Shown here: piece after piece, positions 57,706 through 64,000 of the stretch
Layout of the letters: each line of letters opens with the position of its first letter
Numbering within the stretch: position 1 is the first letter of the stretch
NCBI RefSeq assembly: GCF_023715535.1
Contig: NZ_JAMBOI010000002.1
Span: forward strand, 186,001 to 250,000
Length of the DNA stretch: 64,000 nt
Direction of reading: 5' to 3'
DNA from: Sporosarcina luteola
GTDB lineage: Bacteria > Bacillota > Bacilli > Bacillales_A > Planococcaceae
Notes under the pieces: generated by a model
Told to the model about the DNA's origin: nothing
Seen by the model: only the letters and a program-made list of their open reading frames with translations
The model's database searches: none
Made by a program: the position numbers and the translations under genes

Positions 57706-58635
57706 TTGAAACGGCGCTTCCTATATATTACAGGCATTATTGGAAGCATATATACCGCTATTCTTACAATTCTCGGTTTTTACGCGGCAAATCGTTTGAT
57801 GTTCATGAAACTGAAAGATCATGACTTGATTGTAAAACGTGAAATCATTGCCAAAAGGTTTGATGAGCATTGGTATGAAACAGTGCGGAAAGAGGATTTT
57901 TGGGTGGACTCCCCGAATGGTTACCCGTTGCGTGCGGTGTTTTTACAACCGCTTGACACGACTAGAACAGTAATCATTTGCCATGGCGTGACGGAGAATA
58001 AAATCAACTCAATCAAATATGCGAGATTATTTGAACGGCTGGGATTCAATTCAGTCATTTACGATCACCGCCGCCATGGAGATTCGGGAGGAAAGACGAC
58101 AAGCTTCGGTTTTTATGAAAAGGTTGACTTGAATGCTCTTGTATCCTCTGTACGCGACCGGATCGGCAGCCGGGCATTGCTTGGCATCCATGGTGAATCG
58201 ATGGGAGCTGCGACGACGATCCTATATGCTGGAGAATATGAAGATGAAGCGGATTTTTACATTGTCGATTGTCCATTCTCCGATTTCACCGAGCAGATCC
58301 TTCATATTATGCGTACGAGCACACCTCTTCGCTCTTCGATGACATTGCGGGCCGCCAATCTGTTCCTGAAGATCAGAGACGGCTATACGACAGGTCTCAT
58401 TTCGCCAAGAGAAGCGATCGCGAACATTAAAAAACCGATGCTGTTCATCCATAGTATGGAAGATGATTTCATTGTGCCGGAAATGACGAAGGAATTGTAC
58501 GAGTTGAAGGAAGACAAGAAGATGATGAAGCTATTCGATAAGGGTGCCCATGCGAAGTCATTCAATGAGAATCCAGAGGAATACGAACAGGAAGTCTTGC
58601 ACTTCCTACATATTTTCGGTTTTCAGACTACATGA
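57706..58635 (+). CDS. yqkD: Membrane-anchored alpha/beta hydrolase YqkD
   Basis: 309 residues: N-terminal membrane helix (about 5-27) and an alpha/beta hydrolase domain with oxyanion HGVTEN (about 93), nucleophile Ser in GESMG (about 163), Asp near MEDDFIVPE and His in KGAHAKSF. Esterase or peptidase activity likely; substrate unknown. TTG start at 57706, ten bases after AAGGAG, 13 bases behind the HMG-CoA lyase stop, so the two are probably co-transcribed. Confidence 0.87.
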   Translation: MKRRFLYITGIIGSIYTAILTILGFYAANRLMFMKLKDHDLIVKREIIAKRFDEHWYETVRKEDFWVDSPNGYPLRAVFLQPLDTTRTVIICHGVTENKINSIKYARLFERLGFNSVIYDHRRHGDSGGKTTSFGFYEKVDLNALVSSVRDRIGSRALLGIHGESMGAATTILYAGEYEDEADFYIVDCPFSDFTEQILHIMRTSTPLRSSMTLRAANLFLKIRDGYTTGLISPREAIANIKKPMLFIHSMEDDFIVPEMTKELYELKEDKKMMKLFDKGAHAKSFNENPEEYEQEVLHFLHIFGFQTT

Positions 58636-58639
58636 CATG

Positions 58640-58683
58640 ACAAAAAACCCTCTTTCCAGTATATCGGAAAGAGGGTTTCTTTT
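58640..58683. terminator. Bidirectional terminator between yqkD and the cold-shock gene
   Basis: AAACCCTCTTTCC / GGAAAGAGGGTTT perfect 13-bp stem; CTTTT on the plus side, TTTTTTG on the minus side. Confidence 0.92.
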
Positions 58684-58691
58684 AGCTATAA

Positions 58692-58892
58692 TTAAGCTTT
58701 TTGAACGTTTGTAGCTTGTAGGCCACGTTGTCCTTGCTCAATTTCAAATGTTACGCTTTGACCTTCGTCTAAAGATTTGAAACCGTCGCTTTGGATTGCT
58801 GAGAAGTGTACGAATACGTCTTCTCCACCTTCACGCTCGATAAATCCAAAACCTTTTTCTGCATTAAACCACTTAACTGTACCTTGTTCCAT
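58692..58892 (-). CDS. Cold-shock protein (CspB/CspD type)
   Basis: 66 residues, single cold-shock domain with RNP1 KGFGFIE (13-19) and RNP2 DVFVHF (25-30). Binds single-stranded RNA and DNA as a chaperone. AGGAGG is eight bases before the ATG. The 160 bases upstream are AT-rich and may carry a long leader, usual for csp genes, but I see no defined cold-box. Several paralogues are normal, so no specific symbol is given. Confidence 0.95.
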   Translation of the reverse strand: MEQGTVKWFNAEKGFGFIEREGGEDVFVHFSAIQSDGFKSLDEGQSVTFEIEQGQRGLQATNVQKA

Positions 58893-59054
58893 AATTGTTG
58901 CCTCCTAGTGCGGTAATCCACACAATGTGTTATTATCCTTGCTCAAATACTTTAGACGAAAAACAAAATCTAATCTCGATCTGAAACAGAACAAAAATAA
59001 TTCTTCTTAAGAATAACAGATGCACGAGGAAATAGCAAATGATATGTGGCAAGT

Positions 59055-59564
59055 TTATTTGGACAATGCAATTTTTATATGCGCCAAGTGATGATTTTCA
59101 TGCCAAGCTAATTTTGCAACTTTTGTTCCAACTGTTATTTCACCGTTTTTCTGGTGGGTAAAAATACGATCTAGCTGCTCTTCAGTTAAACTCTTTCCCA
59201 ATGCTACGATTCGCTCATTAATACCTTCAAGCATTTTAATGGAGCTTTCCACAGGAAGCTGTGTATCCGGTTGAATCGCCCACTTTTCTTCATCGAACGC
59301 CGGTACTGTTGGATTTTCATCAGTTAATGCCAGTTTTAACCGTTGATACATGTTCAACTGAGAATCTGCAATATGATGAACGAGCTGACGTACTGTCCAG
59401 GCGCCATCCCGATAAGTTTTGCTTAATTCCTCTTCATTTAATGAATGAACAACTTCTCGTAATTGAATCGTGTACTTTTCGATGTCCTTTAGCCATTCTT
59501 GCACATTTGCTAGTGTTGCTTTTTCAGGAACTCGTAATTCACCTATTGGATATTTAATGTCCAT
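59055..59564 (-). CDS. DinB/YfiT-family putative metal-dependent protein
   Basis: 169 residues, four-helix DinB fold. Candidate metal ligands are His in QLVHHIADSQ (about 63-64) and the HENHHLAHI segment near the C-terminus (about 155-163). Related B. subtilis YfiT binds nickel; some relatives are bacillithiol transferases. AAAAGGGG precedes the ATG. No informative neighbours. Confidence 0.85.
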   Translation of the reverse strand: MDIKYPIGELRVPEKATLANVQEWLKDIEKYTIQLREVVHSLNEEELSKTYRDGAWTVRQLVHHIADSQLNMYQRLKLALTDENPTVPAFDEEKWAIQPDTQLPVESSIKMLEGINERIVALGKSLTEEQLDRIFTHQKNGEITVGTKVAKLAWHENHHLAHIKIALSK

Positions 59565-59591
59565 TTTTCATTCCCCTTTTCCTTATTAAAT

Positions 59592-60230
59592 TTATGAGTT
59601 ATATACTAAATCTGCAATCATAGTTGGTTTTACGTTCTCCATGTAATGATTTTCAGCTAACCAGTATCTTCTTTGATACTTAGTAAGTCGTTCTTCATAC
59701 TTCCCGATATACAAATCGCGATTTAATACTCTCTCATACCTCAGTTCCCACGGGCAATCCAGATATATGACAAAACTATAAAACCCTTTCCATTCTTGCC
59801 TTTGTAGAAATATACCTTCAATGAGAACAACACTGTCGGATGTTACATTAACAAGATTGGTTGAAGTTGTGTCAGTAAATTTATCATAAAAATCAAGCTG
59901 AATATTGTCACAACCAATAGACAACGGTTCAAATAAAGCAGCCGTCAACTAAGTAAAATCCCATTGTAAGTAATAATATTCATACCACTCTTCATGTCCT
60001 GTTTGGTATCGGTTTTTCCTTTCAACAATGTGATCATCTAGATGAAAAGAGACAGCTTGATAGTTGTGATAAGTTAATTCCTGTACAATTTCTTTAACTA
60101 ATGTAGTTTTTCCAGCTCCGCCTAAGCCATCTATTCCAATTATCAAGGGACATGCTTGATTAGGACGTATTGAGAATTGAAAGATAATACTTTCAACCAT
60201 ATCTTTAATAGATATTAACATCGCCCCCAT
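59592..60230 (-). pseudogene. Uridine-kinase-like P-loop kinase interrupted by one amber codon
   Basis: Two frames abut in the same phase: 93 codons from 60230 to 59952, a TAG at 59951-59949, then 118 sense codons to 59592. The first part has Walker A IGIDGLGGAGKTT (about 31-43); the second continues with PFYDK-like LDFYDKFTDTTS, VVLIEGIFLQRQEW and ERVLNRDLYIGKYEER. Joined, they give a 212-residue kinase of normal size with no other lesion. Single-base change from a Gln or Trp codon explains it. GGAG sits six bases before the ATG. It could be a recent pseudogene, a sequencing error or an amber-readthrough gene. Confidence 0.85.
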
Positions 60231-60302
60231 TTTATTCTCCTTCGTACACCGTGATTACAAAGTTTAATATAGTTCATACAATTCCTCCTGATATTTCTAC
60301 TT

Positions 60303-60551
60303 CTACTCCAGAGAATCTTTAACCTGTCTTCTCTTATAAAGAAATCGCCAAATGAAAAAAGAAATCCAAGAGACAAAGGGAAGTGCGAACGTGGCATACC
60401 AAGAAGGGATGTCAGTCAAAAACAAGAGTAAGCTAGCTATTATGAAAGAAGGCAGCATGATTGTAATCCAAACACGGACTTCTGGATTTCTAAAACTTAA
60501 GTCAAAACCCTCCATTTGTTTGCTCTCTTTCTCTTTATATTCGTTAGTCAT
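60303..60551 (-). CDS. Small membrane protein, unknown
   Basis: 82 residues with two predicted membrane helices (about 27-46 and 51-71) and a basic C-terminus (WRFLYKRRQ). AAAGGAGG is well placed before the ATG. No family recognised. Same strand as and 40 bases downstream of another small membrane gene, probably co-transcribed. Confidence 0.7.
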   Translation of the reverse strand: MTNEYKEKESKQMEGFDLSFRNPEVRVWITIMLPSFIIASLLLFLTDIPSWYATFALPFVSWISFFIWRFLYKRRQVKDSLE

Positions 60552-60591
60552 AACAGTTCCTCCTTTAAGACTTCAAGAAACGTCAATTAAA

Positions 60592-60765
60592 TTACTTATT
60601 GTCTTTACCTTTAGTTTTTTTACTCGCTCCCCAAAATGCCAGTCCAATTAGTGGAATGGCAATGATCCAAGGTATGTCAATTTGGCTTTGCAGCATGACT
60701 GACATAAGCGTCAAAACTACTACGCCAACAATAATATAAAAGCAACCTCTCCCAAAGGTTTCCAT
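60592..60765 (-). CDS. Small membrane protein, unknown
   Basis: 57 residues with two hydrophobic segments (about 8-26 and 31-46) and a Lys-rich tail (ASKKTKGKDNK). ATG at 60765 is eight bases after GGGGAG; an upstream GTG at 60774 overlaps that site. No family recognised. Confidence 0.65.
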   Translation of the reverse strand: METFGRGCFYIIVGVVVLTLMSVMLQSQIDIPWIIAIPLIGLAFWGASKKTKGKDNK

Positions 60766-60941
60766 GAAGTTCACTCCCCTACCTGTTTGTTTTCCATATA
60801 GCTAGTTTCCCTTGCCTCTTAATTATACGGATGACAATCCAAATCGTTTCATAATTCTTGTTTTTATTTCATCGACTAACTTGTCCAAAGTCAGAAAGGA
60901 TACTCAAAGTTAAAAACCATAATCACGATGAATAAATGCAT

Positions 60942-60983
60942 AAAAAAACCACTTCCCTGATTTTATCATCAGTAAAAAGTGGT
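60942..60983 (-). terminator. Probable terminator of yneF
   Basis: Minus-strand ACCACTT / AAGTGGT stem with a long loop followed by TTTTTTT. Confidence 0.65.
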
Positions 60984-61063
60984 TTTTGTCGATTGTATCA
61001 TTTTGATAGCTTGTCCAAATAACTCAAATGAAAATAACATTTATAGAAGGAAAATAAGCTAGC

Positions 61064-61303
61064 TTATTTTTTCTTGCCCGCATTGTCACTTACTTTGTTC
61101 ATTTGTGCCATCATTTGATTAATCTTCTTCTGTGAAGGTTTTTGTCCCATTTGCATCATCATCATACGTAACATTTGCTCATTGATCGGCGGGTTTTCCT
61201 TCAAATATTTCATCATATATTGACGTGCAATGAAAAATCCGAGGGCCACACCTGCGATTAACGCGACGACGGCAATGAGGATTACCCAAATCGTGCTTAT
61301 CAT
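61064..61303 (-). CDS. yneF: YneF (UPF0154) membrane protein
   Basis: 79 residues: one N-terminal membrane helix (about 4-26) ending GFFIARQYM, then a Met/Gln-rich cytoplasmic tail ([25 protein letters not shown]), the diagnostic UPF0154 pattern. GGAGGAGG precedes the ATG. tkt-sirA-yneF order equals tkt-yneE-yneF of B. subtilis. Function unknown. Confidence 0.93.
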   Translation of the reverse strand: MISTIWVILIAVVALIAGVALGFFIARQYMMKYLKENPPINEQMLRMMMMQMGQKPSQKKINQMMAQMNKVSDNAGKKK

Positions 61304-61424
61304 CCGCTATACCTCCTCCACTACCGTGATTCGAGAATACTCTACCATGATGGATTATACAACAAAGAGGCCGCGGATAGCAATGACCGGCTGTTAATAT
61401 TTCTATATTATACCGAATAAAGAT

Positions 61425-61874
61425 TTAAAATAAAAATGTACGATCATTTCCTAGATGGTTTTCCTGTTTGACAGGTTTCAACCATCCCCACTCGCCATGC
61501 GTGTCCATCACTGCAAAGAATCGATCGTCCGATCCGGATAATGCAACAAACAAATCCAGGTCCAACATACGCGAGCCATCGCAATAAGCTTGAAGGGAAT
61601 ATGGGTTAAGTGAAATATGAATGGAACCTTTCACTGGATGGGATAATTTATATTCGCCATCATCGCTTTCGACCGTTGTAAAACTTTTCCCCAAATTGCT
61701 AAGAATTGCTTGGTCAATTGCGGATTCTTCTATTTCATCGCATAAATAACGGACTTCTTGCAAAGGTGGTTGCTCCTGCGCATGATCTTTAAGCAAATCA
61801 TAGAGAAGCCCTTCCCTTCCTAGAATGAACGATTGGTATCTTTTTTTTACTTTATAAATATCATAAGTTCTCAT
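61425..61874 (-). CDS. sirA: Sporulation inhibitor of replication SirA
   Basis: 149 residues. The C-terminal segment RFFAVMDTHGEWGWLKPVKQEN parallels B. subtilis SirA (CFLAMDFNSKRYGWLNPVKERN), and an N-terminal FILGREGLLYDLL matches YFGRES-type. SirA binds DnaA domain I to block new initiation in sporulating cells and is a Spo0A target. ATG at 61874 is eight bases after AAGGAG. Between tkt and yneF as in B. subtilis; an exact Spo0A-type box lies 80 bases upstream. Confidence 0.9.
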   Translation of the reverse strand: MRTYDIYKVKKRYQSFILGREGLLYDLLKDHAQEQPPLQEVRYLCDEIEESAIDQAILSNLGKSFTTVESDDGEYKLSHPVKGSIHISLNPYSLQAYCDGSRMLDLDLFVALSGSDDRFFAVMDTHGEWGWLKPVKQENHLGNDRTFLF

Positions 61875-61954
61875 GACCGTCACTCCTTTTTACATAGTCT
61901 ATCCCACTAGAAGTAAAAAGTTTGTCAAAACACGGTAAAGAAAGACACTATTGT

Positions 61955-61961
61955 TGTCGAA
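61955..61961 (+). promoter_or_regulatory. Spo0A-type box upstream of sirA
   Basis: Exact TGTCGAA on the plus strand (TTCGACA on the minus strand), in the sirA-tkt gap; a TTGACA lies between it and sirA on the minus strand. Confidence 0.55.
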
Positions 61962-61993
61962 AGTTTCGCAATAGAAAGTCATACTCTTAACGA

Positions 61994-62039
61994 AAAATAC
62001 CGCTCCGGAATAAGTAGTCTTATGACATTCCGAAGCGGT
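61994..62039 (-). terminator. Intrinsic terminator of tkt
   Basis: Minus-strand ACCGCTTCGGAAT / ATTCCGGAGCGGT stem (one mismatch) followed by ATTTTT. Confidence 0.85.
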
Positions 62040-62044
62040 AAAGA

Positions 62045-64000
62045 TTAATTACGACCGAGGATCGTTTTCATCTCACGAACGACTTTTTCTTCAGTGAAGC
62101 CATATTCTGCAATAACCTTTTCCCCTGGAGCGCTTGCTCCAAACGTGTCAATTGCAATGACTCCGCCTTCATCACCAACATATTTATGCCACCCGAGGGA
62201 AGCACCCATTTCAATGGATAGGCGTTTTTTGACTGCTTTTGGCAGTACGCTTTCTTTGTATTGCTCATCCTGCTGCTCGAACAAGTCCCAAGAAGGCATG
62301 GACACGACTGAAACATCGATTCCTTCTTCCCGGAGTTTTGCTTGTGCATCGACGGCAAGATTTACTTCAGAGCCTGTTGCAATCAAGATTCCGTCTGCTA
62401 CGTCTTTTTCAGCAGGAGAAATCGTGTAAGCTCCACGTTTCACTCCATCCATTGCTAGTTCACCGGACTTCGGCAACACTTGCAGATTTTGACGGGATAA
62501 TACAAGTACTGTCGGTCTGTTTTTCGACGAGACCGCTATATTCCAAGCAGCCGAAGTTTCATTGCCATCAGCTGGGCGGATGACTGTCAATCCTGGCATT
62601 GAGCGAAGGGATGATAGATGTTCAACCGGCTCATGAGTCGGTCCATCTTCACCTACTGCGACGCTGTCATGCGTAAATACGTATGTGACAGGCATACCCA
62701 TTAGGGCAGACAATCTGATGGCCGGCCTTACATAGTCGCTGAATACGAAGAACGTTCCGCCGAATACATGCAAGCCACCGTGAAGCGCCATTCCGTTCAA
62801 AGCAGTTCCCATCGCAAATTCACGGACACCGAACCAGATGTTTCGGCCGCTGTAATCGCCCGGGAGGAAATCTCCTGCACCTTTGATCGTCGTCTTATTG
62901 GAACCTGCAAGGTCTGCACTTCCTCCGAAGAACGAAGGCAGCACATTTGCAATAGCGTTGATGGCATCTCCTGAAGCGGATCGAGTAGCATGTGAAGAAC
63001 CGGCCTCATATGTCGGAAGCGCTTCTTGAAGTCCTTCAGGCATTTCTCCTTTGATTGCCGCTTTCAATTGTTTGGCCAAGTCCTCATGTTCACTCTCGTA
63101 TTGTGCAAACAGTTCATTCCATTGCTGTTCCTTCTTGACGCCCAATTCATCTGTCGCTTCTTTGAATGTCTCATAGACGCCTTCAGGAACACAGAAATCC
63201 TCTTCATATGTCCACTTGTAGTACTCTTTTGTAAGCTTCATTTCATCTTCGCCAAGAGGAGCACCATGGACGTCAGCTTTTCCGGATTTATTCGGCGAAC
63301 CGTAGCCGATGACCGTCTTCACTTCGATCATTGTCGGCCCGCCTGAATTGCCTTTCGCCTCTTCAATCGCTTTTGAAACAAGTTCAATATTATTTCCGTC
63401 TTCAACACGGATATAGTTCCATCCATATGATTCGAAACGCTTTCGGATGTTTTCTGTGAATGACATATCTAATTCTCCGTCTAAGGAGATGTCGTTGCTG
63501 TCATAAAGGACGATCAATTTTTCCAACTGCAGATGACCTGCAAGGGAAATCGCTTCTGCTGCAACGCCTTCCATAAGGTCACCGTCGCCGCAAAGTGCAA
63601 ATGTATGGTGATCGACAATATCAAATCCTGGACGGTTGTAAAGTGCAGCCAAATGCTTTTCAGCCATGGCCATTCCGACTGCCATTCCGATTCCCTGACC
63701 GAGTGGACCAGTAGTCGCTTCAACACCAACTGTATAGCCGTATTCCGGGTGACCAGGTGTTTTTGATCCCCACTGTCTGAAGTTTTTAATTTCTTCCATC
63801 GGCAAATCGTAGCCGCTCAAATGAAGCAGGCTATATAACAGCATGGAACCGTGACCTGCCGAAAGGACAAACCGATCGCGGTTGAACCATTCAGGATTGG
63901 AAGGGTTATGATGCATATGCTTCGTCCATAGGGTGTAAGCCATCGGAGCAGCTCCCATTGGCAATCCCGGGTGGCCGGAATTCGCCTTTTCAATTGCATC
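62045..64000 (-). CDS. tkt: Transketolase (N-terminus beyond the window)
   Basis: 651 residues visible; the frame is open to the right edge and starts in [19 protein letters not shown], so only about 16 N-terminal residues are missing. Thiamine diphosphate motif [20 protein letters not shown], catalytic residues in SAGHGS, TGPLGQG, and the pyrimidine-binding Glu in [10 protein letters not shown] are present. Moves two-carbon units in the pentose phosphate pathway. The first in-window ATG (63964) is internal. Confidence 0.97.
   Translation of the reverse strand, partial: DAIEKANSGHPGLPMGAAPMAYTLWTKHMHHNPSNPEWFNRDRFVLSAGHGSMLLYSLLHLSGYDLPMEEIKNFRQWGSKTPGHPEYGYTVGVEATTGPLGQGIGMAVGMAMAEKHLAALYNRPGFDIVDHHTFALCGDGDLMEGVAAEAISLAGHLQLEKLIVLYDSNDISLDGELDMSFTENIRKRFESYGWNYIRVEDGNNIELVSKAIEEAKGNSGGPTMIEVKTVIGYGSPNKSGKADVHGAPLGEDEMKLTKEYYKWTYEEDFCVPEGVYETFKEATDELGVKKEQQWNELFAQYESEHEDLAKQLKAAIKGEMPEGLQEALPTYEAGSSHATRSASGDAINAIANVLPSFFGGSADLAGSNKTTIKGAGDFLPGDYSGRNIWFGVREFAMGTALNGMALHGGLHVFGGTFFVFSDYVRPAIRLSALMGMPVTYVFTHDSVAVGEDGPTHEPVEHLSSLRSMPGLTVIRPADGNETSAAWNIAVSSKNRPTVLVLSRQNLQVLPKSGELAMDGVKRGAYTISPAEKDVADGILIATGSEVNLAVDAQAKLREEGIDVSVVSMPSWDLFEQQDEQYKESVLPKAVKKRLSIEMGASLGWHKYVGDEGGVIAIDTFGASAPGEKVIAEYGFTEEKVVREMKTILGRN

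Noticed and set aside
59949..60230. Two separate short genes in place of the kinase
   Set aside because: Same phase, abutting at one TAG, and motifs continue across it; the downstream TTG start has no ribosome-binding site.

Overview
This is a 64 kb chromosomal stretch from an endospore-forming, low-to-mid GC Gram-positive bacterium (order Bacillales). Gene content and order follow the Bacillus subtilis spoIVA / res / spoIIA / fur segments, with sporulation and germination genes throughout (spoIVA, sleB-ypeB, spoIIAA-AB-sigF, spoVAF, sirA, a Spo0E-family gene). Gene losses and insertions relative to B. subtilis, frequent TTG starts and intergenic GC-rich repeat arrays suggest the Planococcaceae/Caryophanaceae, for example a Sporosarcina-like organism. 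That genus placement is an inference. There are no rRNA or tRNA genes, no prophage, no IS element and no CRISPR array. One damaged gene is visible, an amber-interrupted kinase near 60 kb.

Layout. 1-18.3 kb, nearly all on the minus strand: mtrB (partial), folE, a hairpin-rich tandem repeat array, hbs, spoIVA, yphF-yphE-gpsA, der, ypfD (S1 homologue), plsC-cmk, ypfA, ypeB-sleB, prsW, ypdA, ypbG, ypbE, recS-ypbB, and the divergent ferredoxin. 18.6-20.9 kb is a small accessory patch: a 123-bp dispersed structured repeat, a lipoprotein and an unrecognised acidic protein. 21-30.6 kb: ribU behind an FMN riboswitch, sigX-rsiX with an ECF-type promoter, resDE, resABC and rluB. 30.7-38.8 kb: dacB, scpB-scpA, ypuF, ribT, a previously unlisted 35-residue membrane peptide coupled to lysA, spoVAF, and the spoIIA operon behind a textbook sigma-H promoter plus a Spo0A box. 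A second copy of the 123-bp repeat follows. 39-45.4 kb: pdp-deoB-xerD-fur, a SpoIIM-like membrane protein, nudF and yqkF.

45.4-55.1 kb is a block that separates yqkF from yqkE, neighbours in B. subtilis. It holds an acidic lipoprotein, xpt-pbuX behind a guanine riboswitch, a GsiB-type KGG stress protein with an AAC microsatellite and a sigma-B-like promoter, exoA, a 21-bp-periodic repeat array, psuK-psuG (with paired palindromes before psuK), an FAD amine oxidase, a branched-chain aminotransferase, a hidden Spo0E-family phosphatase gene and a YhcN-type spore lipoprotein. 55.2-58.7 kb returns to yqkE and yqkD, with a thiolase and an HMG-CoA lyase between them. 58.7-64 kb: cold-shock protein, DinB-type protein, broken kinase, two small membrane proteins, yneF, sirA and tkt (runs off the window).

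Functionally the window links sporulation entry and its brakes (spoIIA, Spo0E-like, SirA, all with a Spo0A-type box upstream), coat and germination functions, envelope sigma control (sigX-rsiX, prsW), cytochrome c biogenesis, nucleoside and purine salvage (pdp, deoB, xpt, pbuX, psuGK) and chromosome maintenance (hbs, scpAB, xerD, der). The least expected structures are the four repeat/operator features and the two genes too short for routine calling.
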